Notes: generated from the sequence alone by a model not told the origin. DNA of 64,000 bases from Pseudomonas sp. RIT409 (GCF_003052515.2 NZ_QARE02000013.1:112841-176840), one strand, 5' to 3'. Numbered from the stretch's first letter, positions 52,907 through 62,034 are shown. Numbers and translations: made by a program.

Positions 52907-54070
52907 ATGAAGCGATTTCTCGTGCTCGACAGTTTCCGCGGCCTCTGTGCAGTGGCTTTGGTCGTTCATCATTCGCACATTGAACGCAGCATCACCGAGC
53001 TCACGTTTTTTCGTAATGCCAGCCAGTTCGCCGGATTTTTCTTCGCGCTGAGCGGCTTTCTCATCTATCGCCGCTATGTCAGCTACCTGAGCAGCGCACG
53101 CGAACTGAGGGACTTCATGATCGGCCGTGTCTGCCGGGTGATGCCGCTGCATGTTGCCGTGCTGCTGTTCTTCATCGGTTTCGAATGCTTGAAACTGCTG
53201 CTGGAGCGCTACGGTTTGTCCCTCAGCTATCCCGCCTTCAGCGGCGACCGCGCGCCACGTGAGATCCTGCCAAACCTGCTGCTGATTCAAGCCTGGTGGC
53301 CAACCTTCAATGCGCTCTCGTTCAATTACCCGGCCTGGCTGATCAGCGTGCAGTTCTACCTGTGGCTTCTTTTCGGATGTTTGATGGTTGCGCTGCCTGG
53401 GCTGGCACGCACGCTGTGCCTGCTGGTGTGCGCGGCGGCTTTCGTGGCGTTGTATCTGGATGTCACGCAGATTCCGCGCAACGTCCTCTGGGGGGCGGCG
53501 TGCTTCTTCGCCGGGACTTTCACTTATCGCCTGTACGTGCGCCTGCGTGACTCGGCCCCCGGCCCTCTGGTGAGCAGCACCTTGGAAATCGCCATCCTGG
53601 GGATGATCGGCTTCGTGATGACCGAAGTCGAGGGTCCGATAACGGTCGAACTAGGCCTGCTGTTCTGCGCGGCGATTCTGATCTTTTCCCACGAAGCCGG
53701 GATCGTCTCGCGGCTGTTGAGCCTGCGGCTATTCCCAGCGCTCGGTAACCTCTGGCTGTCGATCTACCTGACCCATGCGGCGGTGATCTTCGTCCTGGGG
53801 TCGGCCTTGGCGGTGGCGTCGAAATATGCCGGTCTTCCACTGTTGCTCGACAAGCCAGCGCAGGACAGCGGGCTCATGACGCGCTACCTGAGCACCGGCA
53901 GCACCTTGAACGACAACCTGCTCATGCTGTTCGTGGTGGTGGCGGTCATCGTGGTGTCGATGCTCACCCATCGCTACATCGAGGCGCCGGGAATACGCTT
54001 TGGCTGGCACTGGAAACGCGGGACCCTGCTGCGTCGTCGCAAGGACGACCCGCCGCAGACGCAGGTCTGA
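52907..54070 (+). CDS. Acyltransferase 3 family membrane protein
   Basis: A 387-residue polytopic protein of the AT3 family (PF01757). The signature lies at the N-terminus, LDSFRGLCAVALVVHH (Arg and the His pair), and FFALSGFLIYRRY follows. About ten helices fill the rest and the C-terminus is short and basic. AT3 proteins O-acetylate surface polysaccharides, osmolytes or antibiotics. No polysaccharide or glycosyltransferase genes lie nearby, so it is an orphan and the substrate is unknown. The ATG at 52907 follows AAAAGGA; a longer frame upstream lacks a ribosome site. Confidence 0.9.
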   Translation: MKRFLVLDSFRGLCAVALVVHHSHIERSITELTFFRNASQFAGFFFALSGFLIYRRYVSYLSSARELRDFMIGRVCRVMPLHVAVLLFFIGFECLKLLLERYGLSLSYPAFSGDRAPREILPNLLLIQAWWPTFNALSFNYPAWLISVQFYLWLLFGCLMVALPGLARTLCLLVCAAAFVALYLDVTQIPRNVLWGAACFFAGTFTYRLYVRLRDSAPGPLVSSTLEIAILGMIGFVMTEVEGPITVELGLLFCAAILIFSHEAGIVSRLLSLRLFPALGNLWLSIYLTHAAVIFVLGSALAVASKYAGLPLLLDKPAQDSGLMTRYLSTGSTLNDNLLMLFVVVAVIVVSMLTHRYIEAPGIRFGWHWKRGTLLRRRKDDPPQTQV

Positions 54071-54090
54071 AGGCGCCCTTTGCGCCTTTC
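54070..54090 (+). terminator. Candidate terminator of the acyltransferase gene
   Basis: AAGGCGC, loop CCTTT, GCGCCTT is a 7-bp stem beginning in the stop codon of the acyltransferase, followed only by TTC. The T run is poor, so it is a weak call. Confidence 0.45.
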
Positions 54091-54222
54091 CCGTCCAAGG
54101 GTTCATGGGTGAGCGCCGACTGCCTCTGCCTCCGCTGCCTGACTTGGTGTTAAATACCGCTCGCGGATGACACGTACAGCCTGCTTCGACCGACATCGGC
54201 AGGCCATGAACAGGAAGGCACC

Positions 54223-54267
54223 ATGAACAGCCCTATCAACACCTCTCTCTCGCCGGTGGCAACATGA
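54223..54267 (+). CDS. 14-residue leader ORF overlapping the amidase start
   Basis: The ORF encodes MNSPINTSLSPVAT. AGGAAGG lies just before its ATG. Its TGA stop overlaps the amidase ATG (ATGA), a layout for translational coupling. The amidase ATG itself has no good Shine-Dalgarno. It could be a leader peptide that regulates the amidase, or the remains of an N-terminus lost by a frameshift. I do not recognise the peptide. Confidence 0.45.
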   Translation: MNSPINTSLSPVAT

Positions 54268-55973
54268 TCGAAGTCACCGAAGTTTCCATCGCCGACTTAC
54301 GCGCTGCCCTGGCGGCCGGCCGCACCACCTCCGTGGAATTGGTCGAAGCCTATCTGGCACGTATCGATGCCTATGACGGCCCCGACACGGACACCGCGCT
54401 CAATGCGGTGGTGGTGCGTAACCCTGAGGCGCTGCGGGAAGCGCAAGCGGCGGACGAACGCAGGGCCAATGGCAACACCCTGGGGCCGCTCGATGGCATT
54501 CCCTACACCGCCAAGGACAGCTACCTGGTCAAGGGCCTGACCGCCGCCTCGGGCAGTCCGGCCTTCGCCGACCTGATCGCCTACCGCGACGCGTTCACCA
54601 TCGAGCGTCTGCGCGCCGCCGGTGCCATTTGCCTGGGCAAGACCAACATGCCACCGATGGCCAACGGCGGCATGCAGCGCGGCGTTTATGGCCGTGCGGA
54701 GAGCCCGTACAACGCCGCTTACTTGACCGCGCCTTTTGCGTCGGGCTCATCCAACGGCGCGGGCACCGCGACGGCCGCCAGCTTCGCGGCGTTCGGCCTG
54801 GCCGAGGAAACCTGGTCCAGCGGCCGCGGCCCGGCATCCAATAACGGGCTGTGCGCCTACACCCCGTCGCGGGGCGTGATCTCGGTCCGTGGCAACTGGC
54901 CGCTAACGCCCACCATGGACGTGGTCGTGCCCTTCGCCCGGACCATGGCTGACCTGCTGGAGGTGCTCGATGTGGTGGTCGCGCCGGACCCGGACACCCG
55001 CGGTGATCTTTGGCGTTTGCAGCCTTGGGTTCCGATCCCGTCGGTGGCGTCGGTTCGCCCTGACACCTATGCAGCGCTTCGCGTGGGCGCAGAAGCGCTG
55101 GCCGGCAAGCGCCTCGGCATTCCCCGCATGTACATCAATGCCGATCCCGACGCCGGCACCAGCGAAGCGCCCGGCATTGGCGGTCCCACTGGGCAGCGCA
55201 TTCGCACGCGGGCGTCGGTGATCGAACTGTGGGAGGCTGCGCGCCAGGCCCTGGAAGCGGCGGGTGCCCAAGTGATCGAGGTGGATTTCCCACTGGTCTC
55301 CAATTGCGAAGGCGACCGCCCGGGTGCGCCGACCGTGTACAACCGTGGCATCGTCTCCAAAGAATTCCTCCATCACGAACTGTGGGACCTGACAGCCTGG
55401 GCGTTCGATGATTTCCTGCGGGCCAATGACGACCCGAAACTGAACCGGCTGGTGGACGTCGATGGCCCGAACATCTTCCCCCACGATCCCGGCACCCTGC
55501 CCAACCGCGAAGGCGACCTGGCCGCGGGCATGGACGAGTACGTGCGCATGGCCGAGCGCGGCATTACGCCATGGGACAAGATCCCTACCTTGCCGGACGG
55601 CTTGCGCGGCCTGGAACGCACACGTAAGCAGGATCTGGAAGACTGGATGGACCAACTGGGCCTGGATGCCGTGCTGTTCCCGACCGTCGCTGACGTCGCA
55701 CCGGCCAACGCCGACGTCGACCCGCAAGCCGCAGACATCGCCTGGAGCAACGGCGTGTGGGTGGCTAACGGCAACCTTGCCATTCGTCATCTGGGCGTCC
55801 CTACGGTCACTGTGCCCATGGGCGTCATGGCGGACATCGGCATGCCGGTCGGCTTGACCTTCGCCGGGCGCGCCTATGACGACTCGGCGCTGTTGAAACT
55901 GGGTGCGGCGTTCGAGTCGACGGGCAACAGGCGTTTGATTCCGCCGCGTACCCCTCCGCTGGGCCCGGCCTAG
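54264..55973 (+). CDS. Amidase signature family hydrolase
   Basis: A 569-residue amidase-signature enzyme, longer than the usual 450-500. The catalytic Lys is in YTAKDSY (K84). The Ser-rich GSS motif (161-163) is followed by SNGAGTATAA. The nucleophile segment reads EETWSSGRGPAS (about 181-192) where most family members have GTDTGGSIRxPA; Ser186 keeps the nucleophile position, but the Gly pair is replaced by Trp-Ser. Related Pseudomonas proteins share the MIEVTEVSIA start. The substrate is unknown; candidates include aryl or alkyl amides or peptide amides. It is preceded by an overlapping 14-codon ORF. Confidence 0.9.
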   Translation: MIEVTEVSIADLRAALAAGRTTSVELVEAYLARIDAYDGPDTDTALNAVVVRNPEALREAQAADERRANGNTLGPLDGIPYTAKDSYLVKGLTAASGSPAFADLIAYRDAFTIERLRAAGAICLGKTNMPPMANGGMQRGVYGRAESPYNAAYLTAPFASGSSNGAGTATAASFAAFGLAEETWSSGRGPASNNGLCAYTPSRGVISVRGNWPLTPTMDVVVPFARTMADLLEVLDVVVAPDPDTRGDLWRLQPWVPIPSVASVRPDTYAALRVGAEALAGKRLGIPRMYINADPDAGTSEAPGIGGPTGQRIRTRASVIELWEAARQALEAAGAQVIEVDFPLVSNCEGDRPGAPTVYNRGIVSKEFLHHELWDLTAWAFDDFLRANDDPKLNRLVDVDGPNIFPHDPGTLPNREGDLAAGMDEYVRMAERGITPWDKIPTLPDGLRGLERTRKQDLEDWMDQLGLDAVLFPTVADVAPANADVDPQAADIAWSNGVWVANGNLAIRHLGVPTVTVPMGVMADIGMPVGLTFAGRAYDDSALLKLGAAFESTGNRRLIPPRTPPLGPA

Positions 55974-56162
55974 TCAGCCAAAGCGGGTGGGGCGCCTCGC
56001 CGAAAGCGCCTGCACGCTCGACGTTTAGGTACGTCGGCGTTGCAGGCGGCGCTATTGCCCTTGGCCTCCCGGCCACCAAGGCCTCCCCTAACGACACGAT
56101 GGTCGGCGTACGCGGGCTGGGCAATACTGCTTTGACAGTTCCCCCGTTGAGAAGGAAGTCCC

Positions 56163-56858
56163 GTGTCGTCGAGCGCCTCCCCCCTTCCTCTGCTTGAAAC
56201 CCGGCACTTGAGTCGTCTAGCGCCGGACGGGCATGACCTGCTGTTGCAACCCACACACTTCACCTTGATGCCAGGCGACCAAGTGGCGATCACGGGCGCC
56301 TCCGGCTCGGGCAAAAGTGTGCTGCTGCGGACCCTCGCGCTGCTCGACGCGCCCAGCGGTGGCGAGCTGCTGTGGCTGCAGCGGCCGCTCCGCGCCGACG
56401 CCATTCCCGCCTTTCGCACCTGCGTGAGCTACCTCGCCCAGCGCCCGGCGCTGATCGAGGGGTCGGTGCTCGACAACCTGCAACTGCCCTATTCCCTCAA
56501 AAGCTTGAAGGGACGCGCTTTCGACCTAAAACGGGCAATCCATCTGCTGGCGCAGGCGGGCAAGGAGCCAGTGTTCCTGAACCGCTCCGTTGCCGAGCTT
56601 TCCGGGGGAGAATCACAACTCGTCGCCTTGGTGCGCACGTTGCAACTGGAGCCTCGGGTCCTGTTGTTCGACGAACCAACGTCCGCCCTCGATCCGCAAT
56701 CGGCCGCCGCGGTCGAGGCACTGGTGCTGCACTGGTTCCAAGCGGACGCTGGCGCCCGAGCCTATGTCTGGGTGTCGCACGACCCCGAGCAAGCCGAACG
56801 CATGAGCACTCGGCACCTCACCATGGCCAAGGGTGCCTTGCGGGAGCGGCAGCCGTGA
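56163..56858 (+). CDS. fetA: ABC transporter ATP-binding protein (FetA/YbbL-like)
   Basis: A 231-residue ABC ATPase. Walker A is GASGSGKS (near residue 45), the Q-loop region is SYLAQRPAL, the signature is ELSGGESQ (near residue 144), Walker B is VLLFDEPTSALD and the H-loop is WVSHDPEQ. With FetB it probably forms an iron exporter that lowers cytosolic iron under oxidative stress, as reported for enteric FetAB; the substrate is inferred. The start is GTG at 56163 after AAGGAAG. It overlaps fetB by GTGA. Confidence 0.9.
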   Translation: MSSSASPLPLLETRHLSRLAPDGHDLLLQPTHFTLMPGDQVAITGASGSGKSVLLRTLALLDAPSGGELLWLQRPLRADAIPAFRTCVSYLAQRPALIEGSVLDNLQLPYSLKSLKGRAFDLKRAIHLLAQAGKEPVFLNRSVAELSGGESQLVALVRTLQLEPRVLLFDEPTSALDPQSAAAVEALVLHWFQADAGARAYVWVSHDPEQAERMSTRHLTMAKGALRERQP

Positions 56859-57649
56859 ACTACCAGAACCTGACGCCCCTCGATCTGGCCATTGCCGCCG
56901 CACTGATTCTGATCAACGGTGCCCTTTCACTGCTGCTCAAGCTCGGCCTGGGCCGGCAGTTGCTCTGGGCCGCAGTGCGCACGGTCGTCCAGTTGTCGGC
57001 CATCGGCTATCTGCTCGGCTGGGTGTTCGGCAACGCACATTGGTACGTCGTCCTGCCGCTGATGTGCCTGATGACGCTCATTGCTGGAGTCTCAGCGGCG
57101 GGTCGGGGCAAACGTACCTACGCTGGACAACGGCTGGACAGCATCGTGTCGATCTGGGGCAGTTCTTGGCTGATGGCCGCCATCGGCCTGTTCGTCATCA
57201 TTCGGATCCGCCCCTGGTACGAGCCCCAATACGCGATTCCAATTCTGGGGATGATCCTGGGCAACACCCTGACGGCCGTGGCACTGGGCATCGAGCGCAT
57301 GACCCAGGAATTGGTCGCGGGGCGCGCAACCATCGACATGATCCTCGCCCTCGGCGGCAGCCGCTGGGAAGCCGCACAACGCGCCGCGCGGCAGGCGGTG
57401 CGCGCCGGCATGATGCCTACCTTGAACCAGATGACCGTGGTCGGCATCGTCAGCCTGCCAGGGATGATGACCGGTCAGGTGCTCGCCGGAGAGAGCCCGG
57501 TGGATGCGGTGCGCTACCAGATCGTGATCATGTTCCTGATTGCCGCCGGTTCCGCCCTGGGCACGGTGTGTGCGGTGGTGCTGACCTTCAGCCGACTGTT
57601 TTCGGCAGACCACCGCTTCCTCAGCCATCGGTTGTCCATCCGCCGGTGA
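56855..57649 (+). CDS. fetB: ABC transporter permease (FetB/YbbM-like)
   Basis: A 264-residue permease with about seven helices, the UPF0014/FetB family. It has the conserved segments AAVRTVVQLSAIGYLLGWVF (near residue 40), ILGMILGNTLTAVALG (near residue 130), LALGGSRWEAAQRAARQAVR and GIVSLPGMMTGQVLAG. The start is GTG at 56855, overlapping the fetA stop. The pair is likely transcribed together. Confidence 0.9.
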   Translation: MNYQNLTPLDLAIAAALILINGALSLLLKLGLGRQLLWAAVRTVVQLSAIGYLLGWVFGNAHWYVVLPLMCLMTLIAGVSAAGRGKRTYAGQRLDSIVSIWGSSWLMAAIGLFVIIRIRPWYEPQYAIPILGMILGNTLTAVALGIERMTQELVAGRATIDMILALGGSRWEAAQRAARQAVRAGMMPTLNQMTVVGIVSLPGMMTGQVLAGESPVDAVRYQIVIMFLIAAGSALGTVCAVVLTFSRLFSADHRFLSHRLSIRR

Positions 57650-57725
57650 TACCCGATGGGCCGGTCACGCAGGTGTCACAAAGCAGTATTACTCTGCCAT
57701 CACTTCGCGGCAGGGGCTTTACACG

Positions 57726-60068
57726 GTGATCCGCCGATCCTTTTCTTCCCTCAACTTCCTGCAATGGCTGCTGATCACGCTCAGTGCGGCGACGCTGCTG
57801 TTCCTCTGGGCAGTCTGTGCTCAGCAGAAAGCCATGTCCGGTCGCGACGCGCTGGCGGCCAAGGCCGTTGAACACCTTAACCTGGCCACCATCGCCGCGC
57901 AGAGCCTGCTTCAACGGGTGGACCGGGCCCAGGCCGTCGCAAGCCTTTCCCAAGACGCTGTGCGCAGCCTGGATGAGCGCCACACCGGGCTGCTACGCCC
58001 GCTCGCCGACGACCCCGCGTTCGACGGCGTGGCAGTCTACAGCCGCGACGGCGCCCTCCTTTCGGCAACCACCGTCGATGCGCCGGGCCAGTTGCCCACC
58101 GACTGGCTCACGCAACTCGACCGGCACAGCGCGCAGTTCGGATTGACACCGTTGCTGCCCAATTCGCTGCCAGAGCGGATCGAGGCCACCCCACCCCGCC
58201 CACCCCTGTCGTTTCTGTTACCGCTGGGTGACACGGCTACCGGCAGCATGGACCGGGTCTTGGTCGTGCAATTGAACCTGGGTTATCTCGCGACGCTGTT
58301 CGAACACCTCGACCTCGGCCAGACCGGGATGATGCGATGGGTCGACGGCGCCGGCCACGAACGCTTGCGGATCAGCAATACCGGCATCGTCGTGTCGGGG
58401 GTGCCGTTGATTCCCGAAGTGTCCAGCGGCGCAGACACCACCGGCCAACTGCTTCAACGCAGCGGCGCGCGCGACTACCAAAGCCTGTACCAGCGCGTGC
58501 CCCAGCGCGGGTTCAGCGTGGTCGTGAGCCAGAGCCAGGACGAAATACTGGCCTCGTCTCGTCTGACCTATGATCGGCAACTGGGCCTGACGCTGTGCAT
58601 GACCCTGCTGATTCTTGGCGGGATGGTCTGGACACTGCGTGGGTTGCGCAAGGGTCAGGAGGCGTTCAACGCCTTGGAGCAGGCGCAGCAGGTCAATCAG
58701 CAATTGATCGACCGACTCGAAGACGCGCACCGGCGCAGCAGCCATGCGGCCGCGACCGATCACCTGAGCGGCCTGCACAACCGTCGCCAGTTCCTTGAAG
58801 TCGCCGCACGCACCCTGTCGGCTCAGCGCGGCAAGCGTCGGCTGATGGCGATTCTGTTCATCGACATGGACCGCTTCAAATCGATCAACGATTCGCTGGG
58901 GCACAAGGTCGGCGACATGTTGTTGCAAGCCGTGGCCGGACGTATTCAACGCCTGCTGGAGCCCAACGACGAAGCGGCCCGATTCGGCGGCGACGAGTTC
59001 GTCGTGCTGCTGGCCGGCGAGCGCTCCGAGGAACAGATCGACGCCTGGGTCCGGATGCTGGTGCAGAAACTGTCGGCGATCTACTCACTGGGCGAGCACG
59101 AAGTCACCACCAGCCCCAGCGTAGGGGTCAGCATCTGCCCACGCGACGGCCAGAACGTCGAAGGCCTGATCCGCAGTGCCGACGCCGCGATGTACTCGGC
59201 CAAACGTGCAGGTCGGGGCCAGTACCGCTTTTTCGACCCGTCGCTGAACGTGGCGGACGTCGAAGAATTCATCCTGGAACAGGCGTTCGGCCACGCCTTG
59301 AACGAGCGCCAGTTCGTTCTGCATTTTCAGCCGCAAGTGCGGCTGGACACGATGGTCGTCGATGGTTACGAGGCCTTGGTGCGCTGGGAGCATCCCGAGT
59401 TCGGCCTGCTGTACCCCGACCGCTTCATTCCGCTGGCAGAGCGCAGCGGCTTCATCACCGCGCTGGGCTGGGAAGTGTTGCGACTGGCCTGTGAGACGCT
59501 GGCGCGTTGGCACGCCGAAGGGCGCAAACTGCGGCTGGCGGTCAATGTCTCGGCCATTCAACTGCATCAGGCGGATTTCAGCGACCGGGTGCTGAGGAAA
59601 CTCTTCCGCCACAACCTGGCCCCGCAGTGGCTGGAACTGGAAATCACCGAGACCACGCTGCTCGATGAGGAAGGCCGCGCCATCGAGCAGTTGCAGCGTC
59701 TGCGTCAGGCCGGGCTGAACATCAGCCTCGACGATTTTGGCAAGGGATATGCTGGCTTCGCCCATCTGCAGTCGTTGCCATTGACCAAGCTGAAAATCGA
59801 CCGCGCGTTGATCGCCCCGCTGTCCAACAGCCCGGACGACAGTCCGATCGTGTCCTCCACCATCATTCTCGCCAAACGCCTGGGGCTGACCGTTGTGGCC
59901 GAGGGCGTCGAAACCCGCGAACAGGTGGTGTGCCTGAAGCTCGCCGGGTGCGATGTTGCCCAGGGCTACCACTTCGCCCGGCCGTTGGCGCCCACGCAAC
60001 TGGCCGAATACCCTCCCTTTCTGGAAGCCGCCGGTGTCGTCGCGAACGCCACTTGCGTGCCGAGCTGA
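57726..60068 (+). CDS. Membrane GGDEF-EAL c-di-GMP signalling protein
   Basis: A 780-residue membrane protein with TM1 at about 12-32, a periplasmic sensor region (about 33-287), TM2 (about 288-310), a GGDEF domain with the intact motif RFGGDEF near residue 420, and an EAL domain beginning at YEALVRW near residue 548. The EAL set is complete: NVSAIQL, ELEITETTL, LDDFGKGY, LKID, VAEGVE and QGYHFARP, so phosphodiesterase activity is expected. The GGDEF lacks the upstream Arg of the inhibitory RxxD (it reads EPND). The start is GTG at 57726 behind AGGGG. The role in biofilm or motility is not shown. Confidence 0.93.
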   Translation: MIRRSFSSLNFLQWLLITLSAATLLFLWAVCAQQKAMSGRDALAAKAVEHLNLATIAAQSLLQRVDRAQAVASLSQDAVRSLDERHTGLLRPLADDPAFDGVAVYSRDGALLSATTVDAPGQLPTDWLTQLDRHSAQFGLTPLLPNSLPERIEATPPRPPLSFLLPLGDTATGSMDRVLVVQLNLGYLATLFEHLDLGQTGMMRWVDGAGHERLRISNTGIVVSGVPLIPEVSSGADTTGQLLQRSGARDYQSLYQRVPQRGFSVVVSQSQDEILASSRLTYDRQLGLTLCMTLLILGGMVWTLRGLRKGQEAFNALEQAQQVNQQLIDRLEDAHRRSSHAAATDHLSGLHNRRQFLEVAARTLSAQRGKRRLMAILFIDMDRFKSINDSLGHKVGDMLLQAVAGRIQRLLEPNDEAARFGGDEFVVLLAGERSEEQIDAWVRMLVQKLSAIYSLGEHEVTTSPSVGVSICPRDGQNVEGLIRSADAAMYSAKRAGRGQYRFFDPSLNVADVEEFILEQAFGHALNERQFVLHFQPQVRLDTMVVDGYEALVRWEHPEFGLLYPDRFIPLAERSGFITALGWEVLRLACETLARWHAEGRKLRLAVNVSAIQLHQADFSDRVLRKLFRHNLAPQWLELEITETTLLDEEGRAIEQLQRLRQAGLNISLDDFGKGYAGFAHLQSLPLTKLKIDRALIAPLSNSPDDSPIVSSTIILAKRLGLTVVAEGVETREQVVCLKLAGCDVAQGYHFARPLAPTQLAEYPPFLEAAGVVANATCVPS

Positions 60069-60241
60069 AGTCGCTGATCGGCCAGCCCGCGCAGATCCGC
60101 ATCGAATTGGCGGATGGCACTGTTCGCTACCTCGACGGCTGCGCCAGTGCGTTCACCCTCGCAGGCAGCGATGACCGTTCTCTGTGTGGCAATGCGGCAC
60201 GCCGCGAACGTGTCGCCATCGCAAGCGCACCCTCCATCTGA
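60053..60241 (+). CDS. Short ORF overlapping the end of the GGDEF-EAL gene (uncertain)
   Basis: An open frame of 62 codons from TTG at 60053 ends at 60241. It includes LADGTVRYLDGCASAFT and looks protein-like in composition. It overlaps the C-terminus of the GGDEF-EAL gene in another frame and has no clear ribosome site. It may be a small gene, the C-terminal end of the EAL gene after a frameshift, or chance. Confidence 0.3.
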   Translation: MRAELKSLIGQPAQIRIELADGTVRYLDGCASAFTLAGSDDRSLCGNAARRERVAIASAPSI

Positions 60242-60335
60242 TGAAGATTGCGTCAGAAACCGCCATCCGAGCTGAATCGTTCGCCCGACTGGCCCATACT
60301 GCTTCTGCCCTTTCCTCACGCACAGGAGGTTGTTC

Positions 60336-61109
60336 ATGTCAGTCGTTCACAACGCTGCACAGGTGGGTTTTTCGACGCAAGCCGCTACTTACACCCAGGG
60401 ACGACCGGATTACCCGGATGAACTGGGGCACTGGCTCCGGCATACGTTGGGCATCGATGATCAGCGTTCGGTGGTCGATCTGGGCGCTGGCACGGGCAAG
60501 TTCACCCGGCTGCTGGAACCGCTGACCGAGCGTCTGATTGCGGTGGAACCGGTCGAGGCCATGCGGCGCGAGTTTGCCAGGGGATTGCCGCGCATTGCCG
60601 TGATCGATGGCACGGCGCAATCCCTGCCCCTGGCCGATGGCAGCGTCGATGCGCTGGTCTGCGCACAGGCGTTTCATTGGTTCGCTGACGACACGGCCTT
60701 GGCCGAGATCCATCGGGTGCTCGTTCCCGGCGGACGCCTGGGGCTGGTGTGGAACGTGCGTGACGAGTCGGTGGACTGGGTCGCCGAGATCACCCGCATC
60801 ATCACGCCTTACGAAGGGGACACACCCCGTTTCCACACCGGCCAGTGGCGCCGCCCCTTCCAGGATTCACACTGCTTCGGCCAGCCCGAACTGACCTGCT
60901 TCAACTATCACCACAGCGGCTCAGCGGAAACCGTGATCATGAACCGCTTTCTTTCAGTCAGCTTCATCGCCGCGTTACCGGAGGCTGAAAAAGCCGAGGT
61001 CACTGCGCAATTGCGCGAATTGATCCAGACGCATCCGGCCCTGCGCGGGCGCGAGGTGGTTGAGTTCCCCTACCAGACGCAAGCTTACCTGTGTCGACGA
61101 TTGGATTGA
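60336..61109 (+). CDS. Class I SAM-dependent methyltransferase
   Basis: A 257-residue methyltransferase of the UbiE/SAM-dependent type, with the SAM motif VVDLGAGTGKFTRLL near residue 46, IAVEPVEAMR, the conserved AQAFHWF near residue 112 and a C-terminal region of the methyltransferase-11 layout. AGGAGG lies 6 bases before the ATG at 60336. The substrate is unknown. It is monocistronic between the GGDEF-EAL gene and a convergent propeller gene. Confidence 0.88.
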   Translation: MSVVHNAAQVGFSTQAATYTQGRPDYPDELGHWLRHTLGIDDQRSVVDLGAGTGKFTRLLEPLTERLIAVEPVEAMRREFARGLPRIAVIDGTAQSLPLADGSVDALVCAQAFHWFADDTALAEIHRVLVPGGRLGLVWNVRDESVDWVAEITRIITPYEGDTPRFHTGQWRRPFQDSHCFGQPELTCFNYHHSGSAETVIMNRFLSVSFIAALPEAEKAEVTAQLRELIQTHPALRGREVVEFPYQTQAYLCRRLD

Positions 61110-61116
61110 GGCCGGG

Positions 61117-61143
61117 ATGCTGCTGCGCTGGAGCAGGTAGCAT
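61117..61143. terminator. Imperfect hairpin between convergent genes
   Basis: ATGCTGCTGC and GCAGGTAGCAT pair imperfectly around a short loop. It could end the methyltransferase and propeller transcripts, but there is no T run. Confidence 0.35.
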
Positions 61144-61149
61144 TTCCAG

Positions 61150-62034
61150 TCAGCGATCGGGCGTCAGCTCCAGGATCCTGTCGCGCCCTCCTTCGGCGAG
61201 CAGGTACGTGCCGCGGCCAGTGGGAATGATGGCCTGCGGCGCCTTGAGAAACGACAACACGGTGTGTTGAGCGCCCTGCGGGTCGATGAGCAACAAGCGC
61301 GCGCGGTGGGTCGAGTCTTCGCTGATCCACAAGCCACGTTGGTCGCACATCAGGAAGGTCGGTTGGTTGAAACCGCCAAGGACCACCGGGTCGCGACCGT
61401 CTTCGGTGAGTTGGTGGATCACCCCTTTCTCCTTCTCGGTGTAGAGCATTCGCCCGTCGGTGCAGCGGGTAATGGATTCAGTCTCCGAAAGGCCGCTGCG
61501 CAGCACTTTCAACGACTGGTCGCTCCACCGGTAACGCATCAGACGGCCATCACCCTTACGATCTTCGATGGCATACAGTGCGTCACCCTCGTTCCACAGC
61601 CCTTGCACACTGGCGCCTTTGAACAACCCTTTGATCTGGCCATCCTTGAAGAAGTTGACCATGGCGCCTTCGACTTCCTGGCTGAACACCCATCCCCCCT
61701 GAGCGGCGACCATTCCGTCGGGCTTGGAAAGGCCGCCCACCACCGTCTCTCGGTGACCATCCGCGCGAATGCGCAAAATGCTGCCTTTGCCGTCGCGCAG
61801 TTCCTGGCTGACGACCAGGGAACCGTCCGAATTGATCACCATCGAGGCCGCCTTGAACACATCGTCGTGGAGCACCTGATACCGCCACCCCTCGCTCGCC
61901 TGCACCGGAAAAAACTGTTGCCAGGCGAAGAACGCCAGCACGATCAGGATCAGCGCACTCGGCACTGCCAGCAACAGTTTCAGCAAGCGCCGAGGCGCGC
62001 GGGAGGGAGTCTGGGTTTCTACGGCTGTTTTCAT
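61150..62034 (-). CDS. SMP-30/strictosidine-synthase-like beta-propeller, membrane-anchored
   Basis: A 294-residue protein with a short cytoplasmic N-terminus, one membrane segment (about residues 18-40) and a periplasmic six-bladed propeller. Repeated blade edges such as GSLVVSQELRDGKG, GGWVFSQEVEG and the late TYLLAEGGRDRILEL are visible. The fold includes lactonases and strictosidine synthase-like proteins; catalytic metal ligands are not clear, so an enzyme role is uncertain. It converges on the methyltransferase and is 103 bases from the LysR-type gene end. Confidence 0.8.
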   Translation of the reverse strand: MKTAVETQTPSRAPRRLLKLLLAVPSALILIVLAFFAWQQFFPVQASEGWRYQVLHDDVFKAASMVINSDGSLVVSQELRDGKGSILRIRADGHRETVVGGLSKPDGMVAAQGGWVFSQEVEGAMVNFFKDGQIKGLFKGASVQGLWNEGDALYAIEDRKGDGRLMRYRWSDQSLKVLRSGLSETESITRCTDGRMLYTEKEKGVIHQLTEDGRDPVVLGGFNQPTFLMCDQRGLWISEDSTHRARLLLIDPQGAQHTVLSFLKAPQAIIPTGRGTYLLAEGGRDRILELTPDR

